From: Planococcus rifietoensis
Lineage (GTDB): Bacteria; Bacillota; Bacilli; Bacillales_A; Planococcaceae
Length of the DNA stretch: 64,000 bases
Assembly: GCF_001465795.2 (NCBI RefSeq)
Contig: NZ_CP013659.2
Location: forward strand, 310,001-374,000
Reading direction: 5' to 3'
Made by a program: the position numbers and the translations under genes. The notes beneath the pieces are model-generated. The model made no database searches and was not told the DNA's origin. It was given only the letters and a program-made list of their open reading frames with translations. Positions within the stretch are counted from its first letter, which is position 1. Every line of letters starts with the position of its first letter. Of the stretch, positions 8,585-16,884 are shown one piece after another.

Positions 8585-9589
8585 ATGCTGCGCAACCGCG
8601 AAATCCGCTGGCTATTTGCCGCACTCGTTACAATCAGCGCACTTGGCACAATCCTGTCAGCCATCTTCGTTTCCTCTAAAGCCGCTTGGTTCGTGCTCGG
8701 CGTCTCGCTATTGTTGAGCGCAACGGCACTCGTTTTCACTTGGTGGCGCTACCGGCAAATCGAGCGCTTATCGGGATTTCTCCAACAAATCAGCGGAGGC
8801 GATTTTCAGCTCGATGTGCGCGACAACCGCGAAGGCGAGCTGAGCCTGCTCAAAACGCAAATCTACAAAGTGACGAAAATGCTGTCGGAACACGGCGCTC
8901 TGCTTAGTGAAGACAAAGGCAAGCTGACGAACGCCATTTCGGACATTTCCCATCAATTAAAAACGCCGCTCACCTCGATGATGGTCATGGCGGATCTGTT
9001 ACGCGACAGCGAGTTGGATGACGCAAAACGCACCGAATTCATCCGCAATCTCCACGTCCAGCTCGAGCGCATGGACTGGCTCGTGTCGTCGCTATTGAAA
9101 CTATCGAAAATTGATGCCGGCACGATTCATTTCAAACAAGACCGCATCCCGGTATCCAAGCTCATTGAAAAAGCCGTCGAACCGCTGCTGATCCCGATGG
9201 ACATCAAAATGCAGGAACTCCATATCGAAGGTGACCCAAACGCGGCGTTTACAGGCGACCTCAACTGGACCACAGAAGCGCTCATCAATATTTTGAAAAA
9301 CTGCGTCGAACATACTGGGGAAGGCGGCAAGCTGACAATTAGCTACAGCGAAAACGCGCTGTACACGGATATCCGGATCGAAGACAACGGCAGCGGCATT
9401 TCCAGAAAAGACTTGCCCTACATCTTCAAGCGTTTCTATAAAGGCGAAAACGCGGGCGACGACTCAGTCGGCATCGGTCTCGCCATGGCCTATAGCATTA
9501 TCACGAGCCAAAGCGGCGACATCGAAGTCGCAAGCACGCCAAACGAAGGCACCCGCTTCCATATCAAATTCTACAAGCAGGTGATCTAG
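8585..9589 (+). CDS. Intramembrane-sensing histidine kinase
   Basis: 334 residues: two transmembrane helices (about 9-28 and 33-53) joined by only a few residues, so there is no extracellular sensor domain. Next come a linker, the phosphorylation helix with His123 (ISDISHQLKTPLTSMM), and an ATPase domain with N box (NILKNCVEHT), G1 (IEDNGSGI) and G2 (GDDSVGIGLAMA). This layout is that of BceS-like kinases, which read the state of a partner ABC transporter rather than a ligand. The ABC genes 570 bases downstream are the obvious partner by position. Confidence 0.88.
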   Translation: MLRNREIRWLFAALVTISALGTILSAIFVSSKAAWFVLGVSLLLSATALVFTWWRYRQIERLSGFLQQISGGDFQLDVRDNREGELSLLKTQIYKVTKMLSEHGALLSEDKGKLTNAISDISHQLKTPLTSMMVMADLLRDSELDDAKRTEFIRNLHVQLERMDWLVSSLLKLSKIDAGTIHFKQDRIPVSKLIEKAVEPLLIPMDIKMQELHIEGDPNAAFTGDLNWTTEALINILKNCVEHTGEGGKLTISYSENALYTDIRIEDNGSGISRKDLPYIFKRFYKGENAGDDSVGIGLAMAYSIITSQSGDIEVASTPNEGTRFHIKFYKQVI

Positions 9590-9603
9590 CGCCTGCTTTT
9601 TTT
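9576..9603 (+). terminator. Terminator overlapping the kinase stop codon
   Basis: AGCAGG...CCTGCT stem with the stop codon in the loop, then T8. It probably separates the two-component transcript from the ABC genes. Confidence 0.6.
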
Positions 9604-9607
9604 CATG

Positions 9608-9652
9608 GAATGAAAAAACAGAAACTCCGCCTCGACGGAATTTCTGTTCACT
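9608..9652 (-). terminator. Minus-strand terminator of the 76-aa membrane protein
   Basis: CAGAAA-TTCCG/CGGAGTTTCTG stem followed on the minus strand by T6, about 25 bases past the stop at 9674. Confidence 0.65.
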
Positions 9653-9673
9653 ATTGTTAATTAGAATCAACGC

Positions 9674-9904
9674 TTATCCCGATGTACTGTTAAACCACCA
9701 GAAGACCAGTGCAATACTGGCAACGCCCCAAGTAGTAACGCTCCATACCCACCAAACCAAGTGCTTGGTATCTTTTGAAACATACTCGCTGTCCGGATTT
9801 GCTTTGACATGCGCAAGCTTCGTCTCCATGCGTCTTTTCATGAAAAGGAATACAAGCAATCCGATGAGAATAAATCCGATCATAAACCACAATAATAAAT
9901 CCAC
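9674..9904 (-). CDS. Small membrane protein, 76 aa
   Basis: Two transmembrane helices (about 3-22 and 52-70) flank a charged loop with KRRMETKLAHVKANPDSE. A very strong GGAGGAGG site precedes ATG 9904 and a terminator follows the stop. It interrupts the two-component and ABC genes on the opposite strand. No family recognised. Confidence 0.7.
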   Translation of the reverse strand: MDLLLWFMIGFILIGLLVFLFMKRRMETKLAHVKANPDSEYVSKDTKHLVWWVWSVTTWGVASIALVFWWFNSTSG

Positions 9905-10066
9905 GTTTCCTCCTCCTCTATATGGATGAGTTGTTCACGCTAAACCTGTTTAACCAAACTGAACTAAATAGGAGTTCTATAATTAAATTGTAACATGAAA
10001 TCAATATCTGGAAATTGCCTCCCACTTTCAAGTGGACTAAAACAGATCTCACTAAATTTTCGTTAA

Positions 10067-10120
10067 GTGACTAGATTGTCACCTAAGAGTCACCGGGCAG
10101 TCATCATGCGCCGTTATAGT
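10067..10120 (+). promoter_or_regulatory. Probable activator-dependent promoter of the ABC transporter genes
   Basis: GTCAC at 10078, GTCAC at 10089 and GTCAT at 10100 form three direct repeats with an exact 11-base period; GTGAC at 10067 is inverted to the first. A -10 box TATAGT lies at 10115-10120 and no good -35 is seen, because the repeats occupy that position. This is the arrangement expected for an OmpR-family activator, here most simply the regulator at 7899. Confidence 0.55.
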
Positions 10121-10154
10121 AAAATCATACAGTAACCAAACGGAGGGTACACTT

Positions 10155-10838
10155 ATGACAATCATGGAAGTGAAAAACTTATCAAAAGTATACGGCAAGG
10201 ACGAAATGGCGGTCAAAGCACTCGACGATGTGTCGTTCACGGTCAATAAAGGTGAATTCATCTGCATCATCGGGCCATCCGGTTCCGGCAAATCAACTTT
10301 GCTCCACTTGCTCGGCGGCGTCGACCGACCGTCCAGCGGCAATGTGTCGATCGACGGCACCGACATCTATCAACTCGACGAAACACAGCTGGCTATTTTC
10401 CGCCGCCGCCAAATCGGTTTGATCTATCAATTCTATAACTTGATCCCGATCTTGACGGTCGAAGAAAACATCACTTTGCCGATGCTGCTCGACGAACAAC
10501 GTGTCGACAAACACCAATTCCGCAAAATCACCGACACGCTCGGGCTCGACCAACGGCTGGACCATTTGCCGAATCAATTATCCGGCGGCCAGCAGCAGCG
10601 CGTGTCGATTGGCCGCGCGCTTGTCAGCAACCCGGCGATCATGCTTGCGGACGAGCCGACTGGAAACCTCGACAGCAAAAACAGCGAAGAAATCATGGAG
10701 CTTCTGAAGATGTTTAACAAAACCTTCAAGCAGACTTTGATCGTCATCACGCACGATGAGCGCATCGCCTTGCAAGCGGACCGCGTCATCTCGATCGAAG
10801 ACGGCAAAATCGCCAAAGACGAGGTCATCCGCTCATGA
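10155..10838 (+). CDS. ABC transporter ATP-binding protein (LolD/MacB/BceA type)
   Basis: 227 residues with Walker A GPSGSGKST (about 40-48), Q loop QFYNLIPILTV, signature LSGGQQQR, Walker B ADEPTGNLD and the H loop VITHDERIA. This is the subfamily that drives FtsX-type permeases in mechanotransmission, lipoprotein release, or peptide antibiotic resistance. The start follows GGAGGG. The gene overlaps the permease by four bases (ATGA), so the two are translationally coupled. Confidence 0.92.
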   Translation: MTIMEVKNLSKVYGKDEMAVKALDDVSFTVNKGEFICIIGPSGSGKSTLLHLLGGVDRPSSGNVSIDGTDIYQLDETQLAIFRRRQIGLIYQFYNLIPILTVEENITLPMLLDEQRVDKHQFRKITDTLGLDQRLDHLPNQLSGGQQQRVSIGRALVSNPAIMLADEPTGNLDSKNSEEIMELLKMFNKTFKQTLIVITHDERIALQADRVISIEDGKIAKDEVIRS

Positions 10839-13420
10839 ACATCGTCAATAAAGTCACCGTCCGCCACTTGAAGGAAAACAAACGGCGCTCGCTTGTCACC
10901 ATTATCGGCGCCATCATTTCCGTCGCCATGATCACCGCGGTCGCAACGCTTGGCGTGTCGTTTCTCGATCTGTTGATTCGCGGAGACATCGAAGAAAACG
11001 GCGAATGGCATGTGCAGTATCAAGACGCAAATGTCGAACAGCTTGAAGCGGTTGCTAAAGACGATAACACCGAACAGCTTATTGTCACGAGCGATGGTTT
11101 TGCCGCATTCGACAGCGCCAAAACGGAAAACAAACGTTATCTTTATTTTCGCAACTTCGAAACACAAGGCATGGATCATTTCCCGCTTGCGCTCACAGAA
11201 GGGCGCTTGCCTGAAAACGCCAATGAAGTCGTCATCTCGGAAACTTTGAATACCAATTCCGACGAAACCTACCAAGTCGGCGACACCTTGACCGCCGGCA
11301 TCGGCGAACGCATGCACAGCTTGGAAAACCGCAAGCTCTCAGAGTTCGATGCCATGCAGTTCGGTGAAGGCGACACATTCAATGAAGAACTGGTTGATGT
11401 AGAAGAGAAAACCTTCGACATCGTCGGCATCATCGAGCAGCCGGGCTGGGAAGTCTCTTGGCTTCCGATAGTGAGCGTCGTCGGGTTTACCGATACCAAC
11501 ACGGCCGCAGCGGGTGACACTTTTGACGGTTACGTCGTCGCTTCGAAAATCAACAACGAATTATTCGATGACGCCAAAGCGTTTGCCAACGAACAGGGCA
11601 TCCCATCGGTCGATTTCAATTCAGATCTCCTGCGCTTATACGGCGCCACGCAAAACGATAATTTACGGACGACCTTGTTCTCGCTCGCCGGTATCATGAT
11701 GGGCATCGTCGTCATCGGTTCGGTGGCACTCATCTACAACGCGTTCGCCATCAGCGTCTCCGAACGCGCGCGTCATCTCGGCATGCTCGCAAGCGTCGGG
11801 GCGACCAAGCGCCAGAAACGCAACTCGGTATTTTTCGAAGGGGCCATCATCGGCGCCATCAGCATCCCGCTCGGCATTCTTGCAGGGCTTGGCGGCATTT
11901 GGGTAACCTTTCAGTTCGTCAACACTTTCTTGCAAGGCGCGCTCAATGTCGAGCAGGAGCTCGAAGTCGTTGTCACGCCGATGATGCTCGTCGTGGCGAT
12001 TGGTGTCTCGGCACTGACGATTTTGATCTCAACGTACATCCCGGCGCAAAAAGCGTCGAAGATTTCCGCGATTGACGCCATCCGCCAAACGCAAGACATC
12101 AAACTGACGGGGAAAGCCGTGAAGACCTCGAAATGGGTGCGCAAATTATTCGGTTTGGAAGCGGAAATCGGCTTGAAAAACTTGAAGCGCAATCGCAAAC
12201 GTTATTTGGCCACGGTGTTCTCACTGGTCATCTCAATCGTCTTGTTCTTGTCGGTGACCTATTTCACCAATAACTTGAAAACTTCGCTTGAAATGACGCA
12301 AAGCGAGCTGCGATACGATATCCAATTGTATGGGGGTGAACTGAACGAAGACAGTCTCGCACAATACGCAAACTTGCCGGACGTCACCGAAGCCGGCTTG
12401 ATGCGCCAAGCAGGAGGCGAAGCGCATATCCCGCAAGACCGATTGCCGGAAGCATTGCTCGAAGAAATTGAACGGGGCGAAACGGAGCTCATCGACGACC
12501 GCTACCGTTATTACGTGTCGGTCTATGCGATGGACAGTGAAAACTTCGAGCAATACGCGGAACAAATCGGCGTCGATCCAGCCGATTTCGGACAGGAAAC
12601 GCCGCGTGCCATCCTTATCGACAAAGTGGTCTACCAAGACGGCATGTCCGGTACGTTGAAAGAAACGGAGACTGTCAAAGTGGAGGAAGGCGAGAGTTTA
12701 GAACTTCTCGGCAGCTCCATCAATGAAATGGGTGAGGAAATCGAACCGGAAGTGCTCGCCAATGTCGAAATCGCTGCGCTGACGGACGAAACGCCAGCGG
12801 GTGTGTCCGCTTCCTATCTAGGTAATTTGGATTTGATCGTGCCAATGGATGCGCTTGATGAAATCGGCTTTATCGCTGGCGACACCTATCCGTCCATCAC
12901 GCTTGCATCGAGCGATCCAATGAAAACGGAAGCCGAGATTCTGGAAATCAACGAAGCTGGCATCGACATCTCGAATGTCTTCCAGCGGCGCCAGCAAGAA
13001 GAACAGCTTGTCTTGCTTATGCAGATATTCACATATGGGTTCATCACCTTGATTTCGCTTATTTCCATCGCGAACATTTTCAACACCATCTCGACGAGCG
13101 TTCAACTCAGAAAACGCGAATTCGCCATGTTGCGCTCGGTCGGCATGACACCAAAAGGCTTCAATAAAATGATCCGCTACGAAAGCCTGTTCTACGGCGT
13201 CAAAGCCCTCGCATACGGCTTGCCGATCAGTTTCGCGGCAATGGTGGCGATGCATTTCGCACTCGGCCAGACCTTCGATTACGGATTCATCGTCCCGTGG
13301 GGCAGCGTCGCCTTTGTCATCGTCGTCATCTTCTTGATCGTCGGCGCAGCGATGCTTTACTCGATAGCGAAAATTAAGAACGACAACATCATTGAGAGTT
13401 TGAAACAGGAAAATGCATAA
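10835..13420 (+). CDS. ABC transporter permease with two FtsX modules, 861 aa
   Basis: N-terminal transmembrane helix at about 18-40, a large outer domain to about 275, three helices (about 280-400), then a second module: helix about 465-490, outer domain about 500-730 and three helices to the end. This is the MacB/FtsX duplicated layout rather than the single-module ten-helix BceB. With the ATPase it probably exports or removes a membrane-acting compound. The intramembrane-sensing kinase nearby suggests that transporter activity is what is sensed. The two outer domains are acidic and contain no cysteine pair that would hint at a specific ligand. It ends in a strong terminator. Confidence 0.85.
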   Translation: MNIVNKVTVRHLKENKRRSLVTIIGAIISVAMITAVATLGVSFLDLLIRGDIEENGEWHVQYQDANVEQLEAVAKDDNTEQLIVTSDGFAAFDSAKTENKRYLYFRNFETQGMDHFPLALTEGRLPENANEVVISETLNTNSDETYQVGDTLTAGIGERMHSLENRKLSEFDAMQFGEGDTFNEELVDVEEKTFDIVGIIEQPGWEVSWLPIVSVVGFTDTNTAAAGDTFDGYVVASKINNELFDDAKAFANEQGIPSVDFNSDLLRLYGATQNDNLRTTLFSLAGIMMGIVVIGSVALIYNAFAISVSERARHLGMLASVGATKRQKRNSVFFEGAIIGAISIPLGILAGLGGIWVTFQFVNTFLQGALNVEQELEVVVTPMMLVVAIGVSALTILISTYIPAQKASKISAIDAIRQTQDIKLTGKAVKTSKWVRKLFGLEAEIGLKNLKRNRKRYLATVFSLVISIVLFLSVTYFTNNLKTSLEMTQSELRYDIQLYGGELNEDSLAQYANLPDVTEAGLMRQAGGEAHIPQDRLPEALLEEIERGETELIDDRYRYYVSVYAMDSENFEQYAEQIGVDPADFGQETPRAILIDKVVYQDGMSGTLKETETVKVEEGESLELLGSSINEMGEEIEPEVLANVEIAALTDETPAGVSASYLGNLDLIVPMDALDEIGFIAGDTYPSITLASSDPMKTEAEILEINEAGIDISNVFQRRQQEEQLVLLMQIFTYGFITLISLISIANIFNTISTSVQLRKREFAMLRSVGMTPKGFNKMIRYESLFYGVKALAYGLPISFAAMVAMHFALGQTFDYGFIVPWGSVAFVIVVIFLIVGAAMLYSIAKIKNDNIIESLKQENA

Positions 13421-13423
13421 AGG

Positions 13424-13458
13424 AAACGCGCTCTGCCGGTTGGCGGAGCGCGTTTTTT
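13424..13458. terminator. Terminator between permease and the converging small gene
   Basis: AACGCGCTC/GAGCGCGTT stem, A-rich on the left and T6 on the right, a few bases after the permease stop. Confidence 0.8.
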
Positions 13459-13468
13459 GTATAGAGAG

Positions 13469-13759
13469 TTAAATTCTGCGAACGGTGTCTTTCTTGCGGA
13501 AGATTCCCATTAGCAATAACACCAAGCCGATGATGAACGTGCTGGGGTACAGGATAGCAAGCATCGCCACTGCAGCCCAACCGTTTCGTTCGTAATGAGC
13601 ATAGCCCATACTGACGAGCCAGGAGAACAACGGGCAGATAACAAACATTGTCGTAACGCCCCAAATGATATATTTGCCTTTGCGCGAATAGCCTTTACCA
13701 AATTGATAGGCGAGAAGCAGCGAGACGAGCAAAATGCCACCGGCTGCAGCGTATTCCAT
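13469..13759 (-). CDS. Small three-helix membrane protein, 96 aa
   Basis: Hydrophobic helices lie at about residues 4-20, 30-52 and 62-86. The start MEYAAAG is chosen because AAGGAGG lies 8 bases upstream; a frame ten codons longer has no such site. It ends KKDTVRRI, a cytoplasmic basic tail. No family recognised; converges on the ABC permease. Confidence 0.65.
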   Translation of the reverse strand: MEYAAAGGILLVSLLLAYQFGKGYSRKGKYIIWGVTTMFVICPLFSWLVSMGYAHYERNGWAAVAMLAILYPSTFIIGLVLLLMGIFRKKDTVRRI

Positions 13760-13938
13760 GTCGGATAGCCTCCTTGTGATGGATGCCAATCTAAGATGAG
13801 CGTCTGTTTAGTTGGTTTCAGTTTAACACAAATTACCAATTTTTGAAGGTTTGCTTGAATAGCGTTCAGCTATCTTGCTGGAAAGGTTTCCCGGTATTCC
13901 CTGAGGGTAACAGGGGAGTATAGCTAGGAGGAGAAAAA

Positions 13939-14163
13939 ATGAATAACCGATGGAAAAATGCGTTATTGGTGATACCCATTTATGGCGCAGCCGCCTTTAT
14001 TATGGGTTATATCATAGAAGGAAAACCGGTTTGGAATCTGGTCATTAGTTCCGTCATTGCTGGATTTCTTCTTGTTGTATTCATTTTGCCGCGCATGGAG
14101 AAGAAGCGGCTAGAAAAAGAGAAGAAAACAAAAGCTAGCTTGGAGGAAAACGGTAATGACTAA
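13939..14163 (+). CDS. Small membrane protein 1 of a three-gene cluster, 74 aa
   Basis: Two transmembrane helices (about 8-26 and 32-52) with a conserved-looking GxxV-WNLVISSVIAGFLL second helix, then a lysine/glutamate-rich tail. It starts behind AGGAGG and overlaps the next gene by eight bases. The first two proteins of the cluster share the pattern helix, EGKP/SEP-W, helix, basic tail, so they look like tandem paralogues. Confidence 0.65.
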   Translation: MNNRWKNALLVIPIYGAAAFIMGYIIEGKPVWNLVISSVIAGFLLVVFILPRMEKKRLEKEKKTKASLEENGND

Positions 14164-14362
14164 CTATGCAGTAAAGGCCATTTCATGGGCAGTGGCATAC
14201 GCGGCCATCGCGTTTTTGACGAGTTACATATTCGGCAGCGAACCGGGATGGGTCTTCTTTTTCGGGTCGTTGATTGCCGGATTCATAATAGCCGGTGTGC
14301 TGCGGCCCATCGTCCTGAACAAGCGCCGCAAGAAACAGCAGCGGGCAGGTGAGCGTATATGA
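14156..14362 (+). CDS. Small membrane protein 2 of the cluster, 68 aa
   Basis: Two helices (about 7-24 and 30-50): AVAYAAIAFLTSYIFGSEPGW then VFFFGSLIAGFIIAGVL, with a basic tail NKRRKKQQR. Overlaps both neighbours, so expression is coupled. Similar in layout to the preceding protein. Confidence 0.65.
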   Translation: MTNYAVKAISWAVAYAAIAFLTSYIFGSEPGWVFFFGSLIAGFIIAGVLRPIVLNKRRKKQQRAGERI

Positions 14363-14601
14363 ACTGGCCGGAGGTGAAGAAACATCTCACAGAACCGATT
14401 ATTTCAAAGGAAAAAGATCCACTGATATTTTTCCCTTTAGTGTTCCTCGCTACCTGGGTCGGGACAGCTGTCTATCAAAGCAGCGGCATCTCATACCTTG
14501 AATACATACTATGGATGATTCCAGTAGCCATCGTTGTTTCTATCTTGTATATTTTATTGGTCGTCTGGCTTAAAAAAAGACGAGCGAAATACAAAAAATA
14601 A
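14359..14601 (+). CDS. Small membrane protein 3 of the cluster, 80 aa
   Basis: Starts four bases before the previous stop (ATGA-type overlap). After a soluble N-terminus it has two helices (about 26-42 and 48-70) and the tail KKRRAKYKK. Function unknown. A terminator follows at 14612-14643, closing the three-gene transcript. Confidence 0.6.
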   Translation: MNWPEVKKHLTEPIISKEKDPLIFFPLVFLATWVGTAVYQSSGISYLEYILWMIPVAIVVSILYILLVVWLKKRRAKYKK

Positions 14602-14611
14602 ATCATTCAAG

Positions 14612-14643
14612 AAACGCTGATCTTCAATAGATCGGCGTTTTCT
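14612..14643 (+). terminator. Terminator of the three-gene small membrane protein cluster
   Basis: AACGCTGATCT/AGATCGGCGTT stem (one G-U pair) followed by TTTTCT. Confidence 0.7.
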
Positions 14644-14774
14644 CATGCTCTTAATTGGTGTAAAGAAGCTTATCTCCTTGATTAAATTAATTTATCCCAT
14701 AAGCCAAAAACCTATTCTCCAAATGAGTAGTAAGTGCTATTATATGTAAGATATTCCAAATCGAGAGGGAGAAA

Positions 14775-16064
14775 ATGATGAGCAAGACGAATATTCAATC
14801 CAGCAGAGAGACCGTGTATTTTGTAATTAGCCTGATCTTCAGCATTCTTATTTATATTTTGGCAGCTGTCTCCATTATCGGGATCGGCATCGCCTTGACG
14901 GTGTTTGCGATTCTTTTGTTCGCCAATGTCGTCATGCTCGGGACCATCCGCGGCAACGGCGTGCGCATCCACGAGCGCCAATTCCCGGATGTCTATGAAC
15001 GCGTGCAGACTTTAGCTGCGCAAATGGAATTAAAGAAAGTCCCGGACGTTTTCGTCATCCAATCCGAAGGCGCGCTCAACGCGTTTGCGACACGCTTTTT
15101 CGGGCGCGACATGGTCGTGTTGTATTCAGAAGTATTTGAACTGGCGCGCGAGCAAGGCCAAGACGAACTGGATTTTATCATCGCCCACGAACTGGCTCAC
15201 GTAAAACGCCGCCACGTCTGGAAAAACTTATTGATCCTGCCGGCCGGGTTCATTCCATTCCTCAGTACGGCGTACAGCCGTTCATGTGAATACACGTGCG
15301 ACCGCCACGCCGCGTACGCTATTCAAAACGCGGCAGCCGCAAAACGCGCATTGACGCTTCTTGGCATCGGCAAGAAAACCTACGCAGAAGTGAACGAAGA
15401 CGCGTACCGCGAACAGATCCACACCGAGTCGAATGCATTCGTTTGGCTTGCCGAGGTATTGTCGACGCATCCGCGTCTGCCGAAGCGTATCCAGTCCATC
15501 GAGCGCTTCCATGATGGCGATGTAAGATACTACGAGCCGAACAACGGCAAAATTGCTCTGGGTGCGACATTGCTCATTGCGGGAGTCACCGCAGGCTATA
15601 TCGGCCTCATCGCATTAACGACAGCCGGCACCATAGCCTTTGCAAGCTTCATGCAATTTTCAGAAGCGAGCTTCGCCGACGGGTTTTCAGTCGACGGTGA
15701 AACGCCGCTCATGGTCGCGGCCTCAGAGGGTGATGTTGCTGAAGTGGAAGCCCAACTCGCAAACGGCGCCGACATCGATGCCCGCAATGGCGGGAATGAA
15801 GACGCCTTGATGTATGCGATGTATTCAGGCGATACGGACGTTGTCACCACGCTGCTCGAAGCAGGAGCGGACCCGAACACAACAGATGACTTTGGAACGG
15901 TTCTCGCGACAGCCGTGGCTTACGGAGATTACGAAAGCGCTAAAATTCTCGTCGCAAACGGCGCCGACCCAGCACTCGAAGGACCCGATGGCCTAAGCGC
16001 CATGGATGAAATCGGCGCGAGCTCCGAAGAAGAATTCATGGAAATGCTGGAACAAGGCTATTAA
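14775..16064 (+). CDS. M48-family membrane zinc protease with C-terminal ankyrin repeats
   Basis: 429 residues. Two helices at about 14-55, then an M48 (HtpX/Ste24-like) catalytic domain with HELAH at 138-142 and the downstream glutamate and aspartate in SCEYTCDRHAAY (Glu172, Asp176). A further hydrophobic region lies at about 256-290. The last 115 residues form three ankyrin repeats and a partial fourth, with the hallmarks ETPLMVAASEGD, LLEAGADPN and LVANGADP. M48 enzymes clip membrane proteins on the cytoplasmic side; the ankyrin part probably binds substrate or a partner. This fusion is unusual for a Gram-positive M48 protein. Start behind GAGAGGGAGAAA; a second ATG follows immediately. 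Confidence 0.85.
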   Translation: MMSKTNIQSSRETVYFVISLIFSILIYILAAVSIIGIGIALTVFAILLFANVVMLGTIRGNGVRIHERQFPDVYERVQTLAAQMELKKVPDVFVIQSEGALNAFATRFFGRDMVVLYSEVFELAREQGQDELDFIIAHELAHVKRRHVWKNLLILPAGFIPFLSTAYSRSCEYTCDRHAAYAIQNAAAAKRALTLLGIGKKTYAEVNEDAYREQIHTESNAFVWLAEVLSTHPRLPKRIQSIERFHDGDVRYYEPNNGKIALGATLLIAGVTAGYIGLIALTTAGTIAFASFMQFSEASFADGFSVDGETPLMVAASEGDVAEVEAQLANGADIDARNGGNEDALMYAMYSGDTDVVTTLLEAGADPNTTDDFGTVLATAVAYGDYESAKILVANGADPALEGPDGLSAMDEIGASSEEEFMEMLEQGY

Positions 16065-16073
16065 TAGATATCA

Positions 16074-16113
16074 AAAAAACAAGCGTCGATCGCTAACAGA
16101 TCGACGCTTGTTT
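16074..16113. terminator. Bidirectional terminator, overlaps the end of the minus-strand lipoprotein gene
   Basis: Perfect 13-base stem ACAAGCGTCGATC/GATCGACGCTTGT with A7 before and a T-rich stretch after. The stop codon of the gene ending at 16093 lies in the loop. Confidence 0.8.
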
Positions 16114-16359
16114 CATTTTTACGCTGCCATCATCCCCATCGACATGATCGATGCCCCATTCGCAATTCCCTTCGTTTTCCCACTCCAGCTCATAACGACC
16201 CCAGCTGTATTCGATCGAAATCACTTCGGCTGTCCCGAATGAATTGGTATTAAGCTCTTCGATGATCGCGATGGCCTCGGATTCAGTAATCTGCGGTTCT
16301 TGCATGCAGCCGAATAATAGAGGGCTTAAGAACAATACGAGCAAACTCAAGCGTTTCAT
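16093..16359 (-). CDS. Small lipoprotein of unknown function, 88 aa
   Basis: The start MKRLSLL is chosen behind AAAGGGGTGAAGCC. It gives a signal peptide with lipobox LLFGC (Cys18). The mature part begins with EPQITESEAIAIIEELN, resembling the N-terminal helix of PepSY-like or small secreted lipoproteins, and contains two further cysteines (EGNCEWGID and the last residue). Function unknown. Confidence 0.65.
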   Translation of the reverse strand: MKRLSLLVLFLSPLLFGCMQEPQITESEAIAIIEELNTNSFGTAEVISIEYSWGRYELEWENEGNCEWGIDHVDGDDGSVKMKQASIC

Positions 16360-16573
16360 GGCTTCACCCCTTTGACAGATAGACGGAATTGAGCCAACAA
16401 AAGTTACTGGAATTTTGGCTGAATATGTTATGTGATTGCGATAGGCGGGTAGGCAGGGAGTAACACACATTTATTTGGCAACTAGGAACAGCTTGGTGAA
16501 TGGCAGCAAATGTCCCGGATAGTTAGCACGGAGGAAGAAGCCTCAAAATCCTTACTAGAGAGGAATGGTTGAA

Positions 16574-16729
16574 ATGAAAAAATTCGCAGCAATCATCTTC
16601 GCGAGCGGACTGGCATTGTCTGCATGCTCAGGCGACAGTGAACCGGAAACAGAACCGCTCGAAGAAAACGACGGCGCTGATGATACGATGACTGATACGG
16701 ATGATGGTGAAGAGGAAGAAGAGGATTGA
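16574..16729 (+). CDS. Tiny acidic lipoprotein, 51 aa
   Basis: ATG 16574 follows GAGAGGAATGG. A signal peptide of 17 residues ends in the lipobox LSAC (Cys18). The rest is almost purely acidic (many Asp and Glu, ending EEEEED), which suggests a disordered cation-binding tail on the outer membrane face. Such short acidic lipoproteins are common in Planococcaceae and Bacillaceae and have no known role. Confidence 0.6.
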   Translation: MKKFAAIIFASGLALSACSGDSEPETEPLEENDGADDTMTDTDDGEEEEED

Positions 16730-16838
16730 TATGATATCAGCGTTAATTTAAGGGTCTTTAAGGTGAAAGTGTTTTACACACTCACTTATCCCAAAACCTT
16801 GGAATAGATGAGTGAGTAATAGAATAAAAGGTATTCAA

Positions 16839-16869
16839 AGAAGCTCGCAGCCATTGCGAGCTTTTTATC
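16839..16869. terminator. Terminator at left edge of the defence island
   Basis: GCTCGCA...TGCGAGC stem followed by TTTTTATC. On the minus strand it follows the antitoxin-like gene, on the plus strand the tiny lipoprotein. Its right half (15 bases, 16855-16869) recurs exactly at 24727-24741. Confidence 0.65.
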
Positions 16870-16884
16870 GTTCAAAGTAACAAA

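Noticed and set aside
14775..15700. M48 protein as part of the following or preceding operon
   Set aside because: Terminators at 14612-14643 and 16074-16113 isolate it.
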